Below are positions 56,574-64,000 of a DNA stretch of 64,000 nt, piece by piece. A program made the translations under genes and the position numbers. The first letter of the stretch is position 1. The number at the start of each line of letters is the position of its first letter. Origin of the DNA: Vreelandella malpeensis (GTDB lineage: Bacteria > Pseudomonadota > Gammaproteobacteria > Pseudomonadales > Halomonadaceae); contig NZ_WHVL01000005.1 in the NCBI RefSeq assembly GCF_020622355.1, forward strand, positions 186,001 to 250,000, in the 5' to 3' direction. The notes beneath the pieces were generated by a model. That model had not been told where the DNA came from and searched no databases. It saw only the letters and a program-made list of their open reading frames with translations.

Positions 56574-56609
56574 ATTGAACAGAAGATATTGAACAAACGA
56601 CATTGAACA
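56574..56609. repeat. Three direct repeats ATTGAACA with 14-bp period
   Basis: Copies start at 56574, 56588 and 56602, exactly 14 bases apart, upstream of fadE. A 15-bp palindrome GTGCATGCCATGCAC lies just before them at 56556-56570. The repeat equals the half-site of the BetI-type palindrome. Confidence 0.75.
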
Positions 56610-56662
56610 AAGAGAAAACGACGGGTGGCGCGGGCTTGGCATGACGACGCGAGTCTGCCACT

Positions 56663-56682
56663 ATTCAAACATTCGTTTAAAT
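56663..56682 (+). promoter_or_regulatory. PsrA-like operator upstream of fadE
   Basis: ATTCAAACATTCGTTTAAAT contains CAAAC-n4-GTTT, the PsrA pattern of Pseudomonas fatty-acid genes. It lies 53 bases before the fadE ATG. Confidence 0.6.
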
Positions 56683-56734
56683 ACGTGCATTCTGATGCTC
56701 TGACAATATCCCAATAACGACATGGAGAGGTTCT

Positions 56735-59221
56735 ATGCTCACGCTACTGCTCATCGTGCTGGCGATCGCCGGCCTGCTGGTGGTCATGCGCCGCGAGGCC
56801 GGTGCTGCCCCGGCCATCGGGGTACTGGCCGCACTTGGCCTGCTGGGGCTCGTTTTTGAGGCCCCGGTCATTGGTTTCATCCTGCTGCTGGCAGCACTCG
56901 CGGTAGCGGCGGCGGGTCTGCCGGCGCTGCGCCGGCTGTGGCTCACGCCACGCATCTTCGCCATCTTCAAGAAGGTCGCACCCAAGGTATCGGCCACCGA
57001 GCGCACCGCGCTCGAGGCCGGCAGCGTCTCCTGGGACGGCCAGCTCTTCTCCGGCAAGCCCGACTGGAATGCCCTGCTCGCCTACAAGGACGACGGCCTG
57101 CGCGAGGACGAACAGGCGTTTCTGGACAACCAGTGCGCCAAGGCGGCCGGCATGTGCAACGCCTGGGACATCACCATCGAGCGCGCCGACCTTCCCCAGC
57201 AGCTCTGGGACTTCCTCAAGAAGGAAGGTTTCTTCGGCATGATCATTCCGAAGGAGTACGGGGGCCTGGGCTTCTCCGCCAAGGCGCAGTCGATGGTGCT
57301 GCAGAAGCTCTCCGCCAACGAGACCCTGATGGTCACCGTAGGCGTGCCCAACTCCCTCGGCCCGGGGGAGCTTCTGCTCAAGTACGGCACCGAAGAGCAG
57401 AAGAACCACTACCTGCCGCGGCTGGCGGATGGCCGTGAAATCCCCTGCTTCGGCCTGACCGGCCCGCGCGCCGGCTCCGATGCCACGTCGCTTCCGGATA
57501 CCGGCGTGGTCTGCAAGCAGACCGTCGACGGCAAGGAAGTGCTCGGCATCAAGCTGACGTTCGAGAAGCGCTGGATCACGCTGGCGCCGATCGCCACCGT
57601 TGTGGGCCTGGCATTTCGCCTGTTCGACCCGGAAAAACTGCTGGGCGATGAAGAGGATCGCGGTATCACGCTGGCGCTGATTCCTCGCGATACCGACGGC
57701 ATGGAGATCGGCCGGCGCCACCATCCGATCGGCAGCCCCTTCATGAACGGCCCGATCAAGGGCGTGGACGTCTTCGTACCGCTGGATACCATCATCGGCG
57801 GCGAGCAGATGATCGGTCAGGGCTGGCGCATGCTGGTCGAGTGCCTCTCCATCGGGCGCTGCATCACTCTGCCTTCCGGGGCCACCGGCACCGCCCGCTA
57901 CGCGCTTGGCTGGAGCGGCGGCTTTACCCGCGTGCGCCGTCAGTTCAACGTGCCGGTCGCCGAGATGGAAGGCGTGCAGGAGCCGCTGGCGAAGATGGCC
58001 GCACTCGGCTACATCGCCCAGGCCACGGTCTACCAGACCGCCAACCTGATCGACCACGGCGAAAAGCCCGCCGTGCCTTCGGCAATCCTGAAAAGCCAGC
58101 TCACCGAGTTCCAGCGCGAGATTCTGAGCCACGCCATGGACGTGCACGGCGGCAAGGCGGTAACGCTTGGCCCGCGCAACTACCTGGGGATCGGCTACAG
58201 CGCCAACCCCGTGGCGATCACCGTGGAAGGCGCCAACATCATGACGCGCAACCTGATGATCTTCGGCCAAGGGGCGATTCGCTGCCATCCTTACGTGCTC
58301 GAGGAGCTCGCCGCCAAGGATGCGAACGACGAGAAGGCCTTCGACACGGCGTTCTTCAAGCACGCCGGGCTGATCTTCGGCAATGCCGCCCGTGCACTGA
58401 CGCTGGGGATCGGCATCGGCAAGCCGTCGGTTCCTTTTGATGCACCGGCCGCGGCCTACGCTCAGGACATCGCGCGGCTCTCCGCCGGATTTGGCCTCTG
58501 CGCGGATGCGGCCATGGCGAGCCTCGGTTCGGCGCTCAAGAAGCGCGAGATGCTCTCGGCGCGCCTGGGCGATGTGCTCTCCAACCTGTATCTTGCCTCC
58601 ATGGTGCTCAAGCAGTGGCAGGCCGGCGACAAGGTCGAAGGCGAAGAGGCCCTTCTTCACTACAGCTGCCGCTTCCTGCTGCACCGTGCGGAGCAGGCCT
58701 TCGTCGAAATCTTCGACAATCTGCCCAATCGGGCGCTGGGTCGCGTGTTGAACGCCGTGGTGATGCCCACGGGCCGCCGCTGGAACAAGCCCCACGACGA
58801 TCTCGCCCGCGATATCGCTCACCGGGTCTCCACTCACAGTGCGCTGCGCACCAAGCTTCTGCACAACACCTGGGATCAGGACGACGGCGAGCAGCGCAAT
58901 CCGCTGGCACGCTACAACGCCCTGCTCCTAGAGTACGAGCGCGCCGAGAAGATCTACCGCACCGTGAACAAGGCCTACGCCAAGGGAGAGCTTGTGCAAA
59001 CCGCACTGCACCCGGAAGCGCGCATCGAGGCGGGCCTTGCCACAGGTATCGTCAGCGAGGAAGACGCCACGTTCATGCGCACCTTCGAGAAGGAGGTGCT
59101 CGAGATGCTCACCGTCGATGACTTCGCCTATGACACTTTCGCCACCGACAAGTCGACGCTGATCGACCACAATCCGGCGCCCAAGGCTGCGCCGATCAAC
59201 TTTGACGAGAGCATTAAGTAA
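56735..59221 (+). CDS. fadE: Acyl-CoA dehydrogenase FadE
   Basis: FAD enzyme for the first step of beta-oxidation (fatty acyl-CoA to enoyl-CoA). The 828-residue protein has an N-terminal hydrophobic region (about 1-65), as in E. coli FadE (814), then the acyl-CoA dehydrogenase core: MVTVGVPNSLGPGELLLKYG, FGLTGPRAGSDATS, and SHAMDVHGGKAVTLG. A C-terminal extension ends in a helical region. GGAGAGG precedes the ATG. It is not adjacent to other fad genes. Confidence 0.95.
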   Translation: MLTLLLIVLAIAGLLVVMRREAGAAPAIGVLAALGLLGLVFEAPVIGFILLLAALAVAAAGLPALRRLWLTPRIFAIFKKVAPKVSATERTALEAGSVSWDGQLFSGKPDWNALLAYKDDGLREDEQAFLDNQCAKAAGMCNAWDITIERADLPQQLWDFLKKEGFFGMIIPKEYGGLGFSAKAQSMVLQKLSANETLMVTVGVPNSLGPGELLLKYGTEEQKNHYLPRLADGREIPCFGLTGPRAGSDATSLPDTGVVCKQTVDGKEVLGIKLTFEKRWITLAPIATVVGLAFRLFDPEKLLGDEEDRGITLALIPRDTDGMEIGRRHHPIGSPFMNGPIKGVDVFVPLDTIIGGEQMIGQGWRMLVECLSIGRCITLPSGATGTARYALGWSGGFTRVRRQFNVPVAEMEGVQEPLAKMAALGYIAQATVYQTANLIDHGEKPAVPSAILKSQLTEFQREILSHAMDVHGGKAVTLGPRNYLGIGYSANPVAITVEGANIMTRNLMIFGQGAIRCHPYVLEELAAKDANDEKAFDTAFFKHAGLIFGNAARALTLGIGIGKPSVPFDAPAAAYAQDIARLSAGFGLCADAAMASLGSALKKREMLSARLGDVLSNLYLASMVLKQWQAGDKVEGEEALLHYSCRFLLHRAEQAFVEIFDNLPNRALGRVLNAVVMPTGRRWNKPHDDLARDIAHRVSTHSALRTKLLHNTWDQDDGEQRNPLARYNALLLEYERAEKIYRTVNKAYAKGELVQTALHPEARIEAGLATGIVSEEDATFMRTFEKEVLEMLTVDDFAYDTFATDKSTLIDHNPAPKAAPINFDESIK

Positions 59222-59237
59222 GCCGCCCTTCCTCACC

Positions 59238-59262
59238 AGCCGGCCTGAGGGCCGGCTTTTTT
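59238..59262 (+). terminator. Intrinsic terminator of fadE
   Basis: Arms AGCCGGCC and GGCCGGCT around TGAG, followed by TTTTT. Confidence 0.92.
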
Positions 59263-59354
59263 GTGCCTGGCATGAAAATATCTCGAGAGGTGGATAGCCT
59301 CGACCCCTTTCAGTGCTCGGCATGGCGTTGTCGAACGGTAATGCTTACGCGTTG

Positions 59355-59374
59355 AATGTTCGAAAACGATCATC
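59355..59374. promoter_or_regulatory. GlpR operator upstream of glpD
   Basis: AATGTTCGAAAACGATCATC matches the E. coli GlpR operator (WATGTTCGWTAWCGAACATW-like) with few changes. It lies 65 bases before the glpD start. The GlpR gene is encoded 2 kb away. Confidence 0.75.
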
Positions 59375-59438
59375 TATAGTTTCGTTATTGAAAATACAGC
59401 GCGCAACGCTTGCGACGCCCGACCTGACGGACCCGGCC

Positions 59439-61082
59439 ATGACGCTTCGAACCCGCAATCTCGAAAGACTCCCCCATGAAGAGTACGACGCGCTGATCAT
59501 CGGCGGCGGCATCAATGGCGCCGCCGCCGCCGCTGCGCTTTCCGGCAAGGGCGCGAAGGTCGCGCTGATCGATCGTGGCGATTTCGCCGGCAGTACCAGC
59601 ATGCACTCCTCGAACCTGGTGTGGGGCGGCATCAAGTACATGGAGAGCAACGACTTTGCTCTGGTGAGAAAGCTCTGCAAGAGCCGCAATCACCTGATCG
59701 AAAGCTACCCCTCCACGGTCAAGGAGATTCGCTTTCTGACCACTATCGCCAAGGGCTTTCGCCACTCGCCCTGGTACTTGTGGGCGGGCACCTGGCTCTA
59801 CTGGCTGATGGGGAACGGCTTCACGAAGCGCCCGAAACTGTTGTCACCGAAAAACATCAAGCACGAAGAACCGATCATCAGAACCGATGGCGCCGTAGGC
59901 GGCTTCGAGTACTCGGATGCCTACCTTTACGATAATGATGCCCGGTTCGTGTTCAACTTCGTCCGTCAGGCGATGAATTTCGGCGCGGTGGCTGCCAACT
60001 ACGTGGAATCCGTGGGCGCCGAGCGCCAGGGCGAACACTGGGTGACCCGCGCGCGCAACGTGATGGATGGCAGCACCTTCGAGATTCGCTCCAAAGTGCT
60101 GATCAACGCTGCCGGCCCTTGGGTGGATGCGCACAATACCCTCACCCACCAGAGCACGTCACACCAGCACATCTACTCCAAGGGCATTCACCTGATCGTG
60201 CCGCAGCTCACTAAAGAGAAGCGCGTACTGGCCTTCTTCGCCGACGACGGGCGGCTCTTCTTCGTGATTCCGATGGGCAACCGTACCTGCATCGGCACCA
60301 CCGATACCCATATGGAGCACCCAAACGCCGAGGTCACCCAGGAAGACGTCCAGTTCGTTCTCGAAAACATCAACAAGCGTCTGACCCTGGAAACGCCACT
60401 CACCGAGGACGACATCATCTCGACGCGCTGCGGCGTGCGCCCGCTGGCAGTGAAGGCCGACAAGGGCGAGAAGCGCGATTTCCTGCAGCTTTCGCGCAAG
60501 CACGTGATCGATACCCACCGCGAGACCGCGCATATCAGCATCTTCGGGGGCAAGCTCACCGACTGCTTGAACGTGGGCGAAGAGATCGCCGACGAGATCG
60601 AGTCCCTGGGGGTGACGCTCGATGCCTCGCAAACCCTGTGGTATGGCGAGCCGGGCGCAGAGGTGAAAACGAGGTTCGATGAAAAGGCCAAGGCGATGGG
60701 GCTCGACGCGCTGACACCGGCGACCTCGACGGAGGCGCTTTCATCTCGTCTGTGGCGCCGCTACGGCAACGATGCCTTCGCCCTGCTCGACCGGATCGCC
60801 GAAGACGCCACCCAGGCCGAGGTGCTCATCGAAGGCACCGAGTACCTGCGCTGCGAGATCGAGTACGCTCGCGAGCACGAGATGATCACCGAGCTCGAGG
60901 ATTTCCTTCGCCGGCGCGCCAAGATTTCGATGGTGGTTCACCGCGATGAGCTCGAACGCTCCGTGGGTCTCAAGAAGGCCTGCGACGTGCTGTTCGACGA
61001 CAAGGCTGAAGAGCGTCGAGCGGCCTACTTCGCGCAGAACCCGGACACCACGACGCCATCGCCCGCCCCGGAGCAGGTATGA
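59439..61082 (+). CDS. glpD: Aerobic glycerol-3-phosphate dehydrogenase
   Basis: Membrane-associated FAD enzyme that oxidises glycerol-3-phosphate to dihydroxyacetone phosphate, passing electrons to ubiquinone. The 547-residue protein has ALIIGGGINGAAAAAALSG and DRGDFAGSTSMHSSNLVWGG (FAD site), GTTDTHMEHPNAEVT, and the C-terminal cap domain. Length is a little above E. coli GlpD (501) owing to a C-terminal tail. The start is at ATG 59439; upstream residues do not fit. Under control of the nearby GlpR operator. Confidence 0.93.
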   Translation: MTLRTRNLERLPHEEYDALIIGGGINGAAAAAALSGKGAKVALIDRGDFAGSTSMHSSNLVWGGIKYMESNDFALVRKLCKSRNHLIESYPSTVKEIRFLTTIAKGFRHSPWYLWAGTWLYWLMGNGFTKRPKLLSPKNIKHEEPIIRTDGAVGGFEYSDAYLYDNDARFVFNFVRQAMNFGAVAANYVESVGAERQGEHWVTRARNVMDGSTFEIRSKVLINAAGPWVDAHNTLTHQSTSHQHIYSKGIHLIVPQLTKEKRVLAFFADDGRLFFVIPMGNRTCIGTTDTHMEHPNAEVTQEDVQFVLENINKRLTLETPLTEDDIISTRCGVRPLAVKADKGEKRDFLQLSRKHVIDTHRETAHISIFGGKLTDCLNVGEEIADEIESLGVTLDASQTLWYGEPGAEVKTRFDEKAKAMGLDALTPATSTEALSSRLWRRYGNDAFALLDRIAEDATQAEVLIEGTEYLRCEIEYAREHEMITELEDFLRRRAKISMVVHRDELERSVGLKKACDVLFDDKAEERRAAYFAQNPDTTTPSPAPEQV

Positions 61083-61105
61083 AAAAAGCCCCCGAACGGG
61101 GGCTT
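61083..61105. terminator. Terminator between glpD and the small gene
   Basis: Arms AAGCCCCCG and CGGGGGCTT around AA. The poly-A on the plus strand gives six T on the minus strand, so it mainly ends the minus-strand small gene. Confidence 0.85.
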
Positions 61106-61110
61106 CAAGC

Positions 61111-61332
61111 TTACTCTTCCTCCTCGCGGGCGGTCTGGGCGTTGCCGGCGAGCACCTCCTCCCAGGCCTGCTCGATGGAGTAGCCGACCCGGTGGTCGAT
61201 AGTGTCGATCACCTCGACGGCCTGCTGGAGCGACTGCTGACTCTTGAGCGCCAGCACCAGCCGGGCAAGATCCTGCTTGCTGAAGGCGTTGGCGATCCGG
61301 TCGGCCTGCTGGTTCAGTTCTATGCAGTTCAT
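61111..61332 (-). CDS. Small hypothetical protein
   Basis: A 73-residue, acidic, helical protein with no Trp-rich or membrane segment. GAGGTGG stands just before the ATG and a terminator follows. I do not recognise the family. It lies between glpD and glpR on the opposite strand to glpD. Confidence 0.7.
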   Translation of the reverse strand: MNCIELNQQADRIANAFSKQDLARLVLALKSQQSLQQAVEVIDTIDHRVGYSIEQAWEEVLAGNAQTAREEEE

Positions 61333-61636
61333 AAACCACCTCGTGCGTTGTTCACGATCTTGACGTTCTAGTGGCTGCGCGCCGGGGGTGAGGCGCGGAC
61401 GACCGCCTGGCGATGGGCTCGGCGATGTCCTGCGTTACGCTCTAGCTTATAGAGCGTCCCTGTCGGGCTTCCTGGGTTTCTGCATGAAGCCATATAGAAA
61501 CTATGGTGCATGGCAGCATCGCTCACCATTGATCATTGGCAGTGGTAATGGTTGTAGCTCGACGACAGAAAAGGCTTTCAGCGTCTATTCTTGTCGGCCA
61601 CTTGCAGAGAAGCGCTTTTACCTGAAAGCCAGCGAC
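61333..61636. other. Non-coding region between the small gene and glpR
   Basis: About 300 bases with no supportable gene. Promoter signals for the small gene must lie here. Short open frames lack ribosome sites and do not resemble proteins. No hairpin other than the glpR terminator stands out. Confidence 0.55.
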
Positions 61637-61661
61637 AAAAAAAGCCGCCGGAAGGCGGCCT
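61637..61661 (-). terminator. Intrinsic terminator of glpR
   Basis: On the minus strand GCCGCC, loop TTCC, GGCGGC is followed by seven T. Confidence 0.9.
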
Positions 61662-61680
61662 CGTAACGCATCGACATCCA

Positions 61681-62439
61681 TCACGCCACGTGGAGCGTCA
61701 CATCGTGTTCGATCAGCAGCCGACGAATCGCCTCCGGCGGCTGACGATCGGTGAACAGCGCATCGAGCTGGGCCAGATTGCCCTGGCGTACCACCGGGTT
61801 GCGGTGAAACTTCGAGTAGTCCGCCGCCAGGTAGACCCGGCGGGAATTGGCGATGATCGCCTGGGCGACGCGTACCTCCTGGTAGTCGAACTCCAGAAGC
61901 GAGCCATCCTCGTCGATGCCGCTGATGCCGATGATGCCGACGTCCACCTTAAACTGGTTGATGAAATCGATGGTCGCCTCGCCGATGATGCCGCCGTCGC
62001 GGGAGCGCACCTGGCCGCCTGCGATGATCACCGTGAAATCCTCCTTGCGCTGCAGGATTGCGGCGACGTTGAGGTTGTTGGTGATGATCTCGAGCCCCTG
62101 ATGTTCCAGAAGCGCCTGGGCGATCATCTCGTTGCTGGTGCCGATGTTGATGAACAGCGATGCGTGATCGGGAATCTGCGCGGCCACGCAGCGGGCGATG
62201 CGCTCCTTCTCCTCGAGGTGCAGGGTCTTGCGCGTGCTGTAGGCGGTGTTCACCGTGCTGGACTCGACGCCCGCGCCACCGTGCACGCGCCGTATGCGCC
62301 CTTCGTCGGAGAGCGTGTTCAGGTCGCGGCGAATGGTTTGCGGCGTCACCGAGAAGTGGTCGGTGAGCTGCTCGATGCTCACGTAGCCGTGCTGGCGGAC
62401 CAGCTCGACGATGGCATCCTGGCGATGGTGCTGGTTCAT
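61681..62439 (-). CDS. glpR: DeoR-family repressor GlpR
   Basis: A 252-residue DeoR-family regulator. The helix-turn-helix [21 protein letters not shown] is followed by the family block [12 protein letters not shown], and the effector domain has [25 protein letters not shown] and GQVRSRDGG. It resembles GlpR, the glycerol-3-phosphate-responsive repressor, and its operator is found before glpD. The start is the ATG at 62437-62439; a TTG two codons earlier is less likely. Confidence 0.9.
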   Translation of the reverse strand: MNQHHRQDAIVELVRQHGYVSIEQLTDHFSVTPQTIRRDLNTLSDEGRIRRVHGGAGVESSTVNTAYSTRKTLHLEEKERIARCVAAQIPDHASLFINIGTSNEMIAQALLEHQGLEIITNNLNVAAILQRKEDFTVIIAGGQVRSRDGGIIGEATIDFINQFKVDVGIIGISGIDEDGSLLEFDYQEVRVAQAIIANSRRVYLAADYSKFHRNPVVRQGNLAQLDALFTDRQPPEAIRRLLIEHDVTLHVA

Positions 62440-62525
62440 GGGCAAAGCCTATTGTTCTGAGCGGCGAGCCGCGCCTGCTCGCCTGGCTAAGAGTTTGAAA
62501 ATCGAAAGGGTTTGAAAACCGGATG

Positions 62526-64000
62526 TTAGCCGGATAAAGGCCACACGAGAAGGATTATCGGGATCGCCGTCGCCATCACCACCACTGAAAGCGGCAGGCC
62601 CAGTTTCCAGTAATCGCTGAACCGATAGCCACCGGGCCCCAGTACCAGGGTATTCGACTGGTGGCCGATGGGGGTCAGGAAGGCGCAGGATGCACTCACC
62701 GCCACCGCCATCAGAAACGGCTCCAGGGCTACACCGAAGCCACTTGCCAGACTCGCCGCGATAGGCGCCATCAGAAGCGCCGCCGCGGCGTTGTTGACGA
62801 TGTTCGACAGCAGCATGCACAGCGTGAACAGGCCGCAAAGCGACACCACCACCGGCCAGTCGGCGCCGAAATGCAGCAGCGAATTGGCGATGATGTCCGC
62901 CCCGCCGCTGGTTTCCAGGGCCTCGCCGACCGGCAGCATGGCCGCCAGCAGTACGATCACCGGACCATCGATGGCATGGTAGCCTTCTCGAAGCGGAAGC
63001 ACGCCGATCAGAAGGGACACCAGCGCTGCGCTGCTCATCGCCACCGCCGCCGGCAGCAGATCCAGCAGCATCGCCACGATCGCCAGTGCGAAGATGCCCA
63101 GCGACAGCGCCAGCTTGCGCGGCTGGCCCAGATGGAGCTCGCGGCTGGCCAGCGGCAGGCAGCCCAGGCTCGACAGACTCTCGTTGATCTCCTTCTCGCT
63201 GCCTTGCAGAAGCAGCACATCGCCGGTCTGGAAGCGAATGTCGCGCAGGCGCTGCTTGAGGCGTCCGCCATCGCGTGCTACCGCCACCAGATGCAGGCCG
63301 AACTGGTGGTTCAAGCGCAGCTGACGCACGCTGCGATTGATCATCATCGAGTCGCCGCGCACGACGGCCTCTACCAGTTGCAATCCTTCGGTGTCGACCG
63401 GCTCACGCTCCTCCATGGCCTCTTTTGCGTGCCCCTCGCCCTCTTCATGCTTGGACTCGGGCTCCGCCACAGCGCTGAGCCCCACCTTGTCCTCGAGCAG
63501 TTGGAGCTCGTCGGGCCCCGCCTCGAGCAGCAAAATATCGCCCTGCTTGAGGACGCCGTGAAACGAGTAGCCGGCACGGCGGTCATCATCGCGCACCACG
63601 GCCAGTACCGGGATGGTCTCGTCGAGTTCGTCGCGCAGCTGTTGAAGCGTCAGCCCATTGGCCCGCGACTCTTCGGAAACCTTGAGTTCCACCAGATAGT
63701 TGGCGGTATCGAACATGTCGCCATTGCCCGCCTGGCTGTTGCGCCGTGGCGTGAAGCGCCAGCCGACCAGCACGATGAAGGCAAGGCCTGCGAGTGCGAC
63801 CGCGATGCCCACCGGCGAGAAGCTGAACATGCTGAAGTTCTCGCCGGTAAGCTCCCCCCGGTAGGTCGCGACGATGATGTTGGGCGGCGTGCCGATCAAG
63901 GTGGTTAAGCCCCCGAGCAGCGAACCGAAGGCCAGCGGCATCAGCAGAAGCGAGGGTGAAGTATCGTTTTCGCGGGCCAGGCGCATGGCCACGGGCAACA
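62526..64000 (-). CDS. SLC13/DASS-family transporter with two RCK_C domains, 5' end beyond right edge
   Basis: At least 490 residues are visible; the N-terminal part continues beyond the window. Membrane segments flank a cytoplasmic insertion that holds two RCK_C/TrkA-C-like domains (about 100-185 and 200-285 of the visible part, for example LKQGDILLLEAGPDELQ and FQTGDVLLLQGSEKE). Before it stands LLLMPLAFGSLLGGLTTLIG with GTPPNIIVA, the SLC13 signature; after it come SNIVNNAAAALLMAPIA and TPIGHQSNTLV. Substrates of this group include sulfate, citrate and dicarboxylates; here it is not known. Confidence 0.85.
   Translation of the reverse strand, partial: LPVAMRLARENDTSPSLLLMPLAFGSLLGGLTTLIGTPPNIIVATYRGELTGENFSMFSFSPVGIAVALAGLAFIVLVGWRFTPRRNSQAGNGDMFDTANYLVELKVSEESRANGLTLQQLRDELDETIPVLAVVRDDDRRAGYSFHGVLKQGDILLLEAGPDELQLLEDKVGLSAVAEPESKHEEGEGHAKEAMEEREPVDTEGLQLVEAVVRGDSMMINRSVRQLRLNHQFGLHLVAVARDGGRLKQRLRDIRFQTGDVLLLQGSEKEINESLSSLGCLPLASRELHLGQPRKLALSLGIFALAIVAMLLDLLPAAVAMSSAALVSLLIGVLPLREGYHAIDGPVIVLLAAMLPVGEALETSGGADIIANSLLHFGADWPVVVSLCGLFTLCMLLSNIVNNAAAALLMAPIAASLASGFGVALEPFLMAVAVSASCAFLTPIGHQSNTLVLGPGGYRFSDYWKLGLPLSVVVMATAIPIILLVWPLSG

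Noticed and set aside
56744..58864. 706-codon open frame antisense to fadE
   Set aside because: fadE covers the region with strong family motifs. The antisense product has no recognisable domain.
61388..61666. Open frame between the small gene and glpR
   Set aside because: It runs into the glpR terminator and has no ribosome site or protein-like pattern.

Overview
The window looks like ordinary chromosome from a high-GC, halophilic or halotolerant gammaproteobacterium of the Halomonas type (Halomonadaceae). The signs are an MvaT-type H-NS protein, a fused tyrA-aroA gene, a complete betIBA choline-to-glycine-betaine operon facing a periplasmic choline-binding protein, a pyrophosphate-dependent phosphofructokinase, and gene orders shared with Pseudomonas and Halomonas. 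Nearly every base is coding. No phage, insertion sequence, rRNA operon or CRISPR array is visible.

Layout. 1-3.2 kb: a relatively AT-rich stretch with an unidentified partial gene and mvaT, then rpsA. 3.2-11.1 kb: one leftward block, gyrA-serC-pheA-tyrA/aroA-cmk, with overlapping genes (DNA supercoiling, serine and aromatic amino acid synthesis). 11.3-19.3 kb: thioesterase, rdgC, an acyltransferase, a small unknown, metG, a solitary RsxB-like ferredoxin, nth, and a homologue of tRNA-queuosine mannosyltransferase. 19.4-29.3 kb: a membrane PAS-exonuclease, an EAL-HDOD protein, a HlyU-family protein, argG, rnt, PPi-phosphofructokinase, a phosphatase/kinase fusion with degenerate active sites, and ppa. 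29.4-37.4 kb: dsbD, accBC, prmA, dusB-fis, purH. 37.5-41.6 kb: gabD, folE, srkA, comF, tRNA-Leu(UAG). 41.8-46.9 kb: an unknown membrane protein, an SDR, fxsA, groESL, trmJ. 47-51.4 kb: an antiporter, mntR, a RES/Xre toxin-antitoxin pair, a DUF3750-type protein, SRP RNA and tRNA-Met. 51.5-56.5 kb: choX facing betI-betB-betA. 56.7-64 kb: fadE, glpD, a small unknown, glpR, and a truncated SLC13/RCK transporter.

Control signals are unusually readable: a sigma-32 promoter before groESL, an MntR-type box before mntR, a BetI-type palindrome between choX and betI, a PsrA-type operator before fadE, a GlpR operator before glpD, and many intrinsic terminators. The bet genes make the compatible solute glycine betaine from choline. 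GlpD and FadE feed glycerol and fatty-acid carbon into central metabolism. PPi-PFK and inorganic pyrophosphatase both use cytosolic pyrophosphate.

The least explained items are the dual-degenerate phosphatase-pseudokinase fusion, the bacterial relative of the queuosine mannosyltransferase, the lone RsxB-like protein that kept its place next to nth after the rest of the Rsx/Rnf operon disappeared, the PAS-exonuclease with its possible leader ORF, and several unexplained palindromes and direct repeats in promoter regions.
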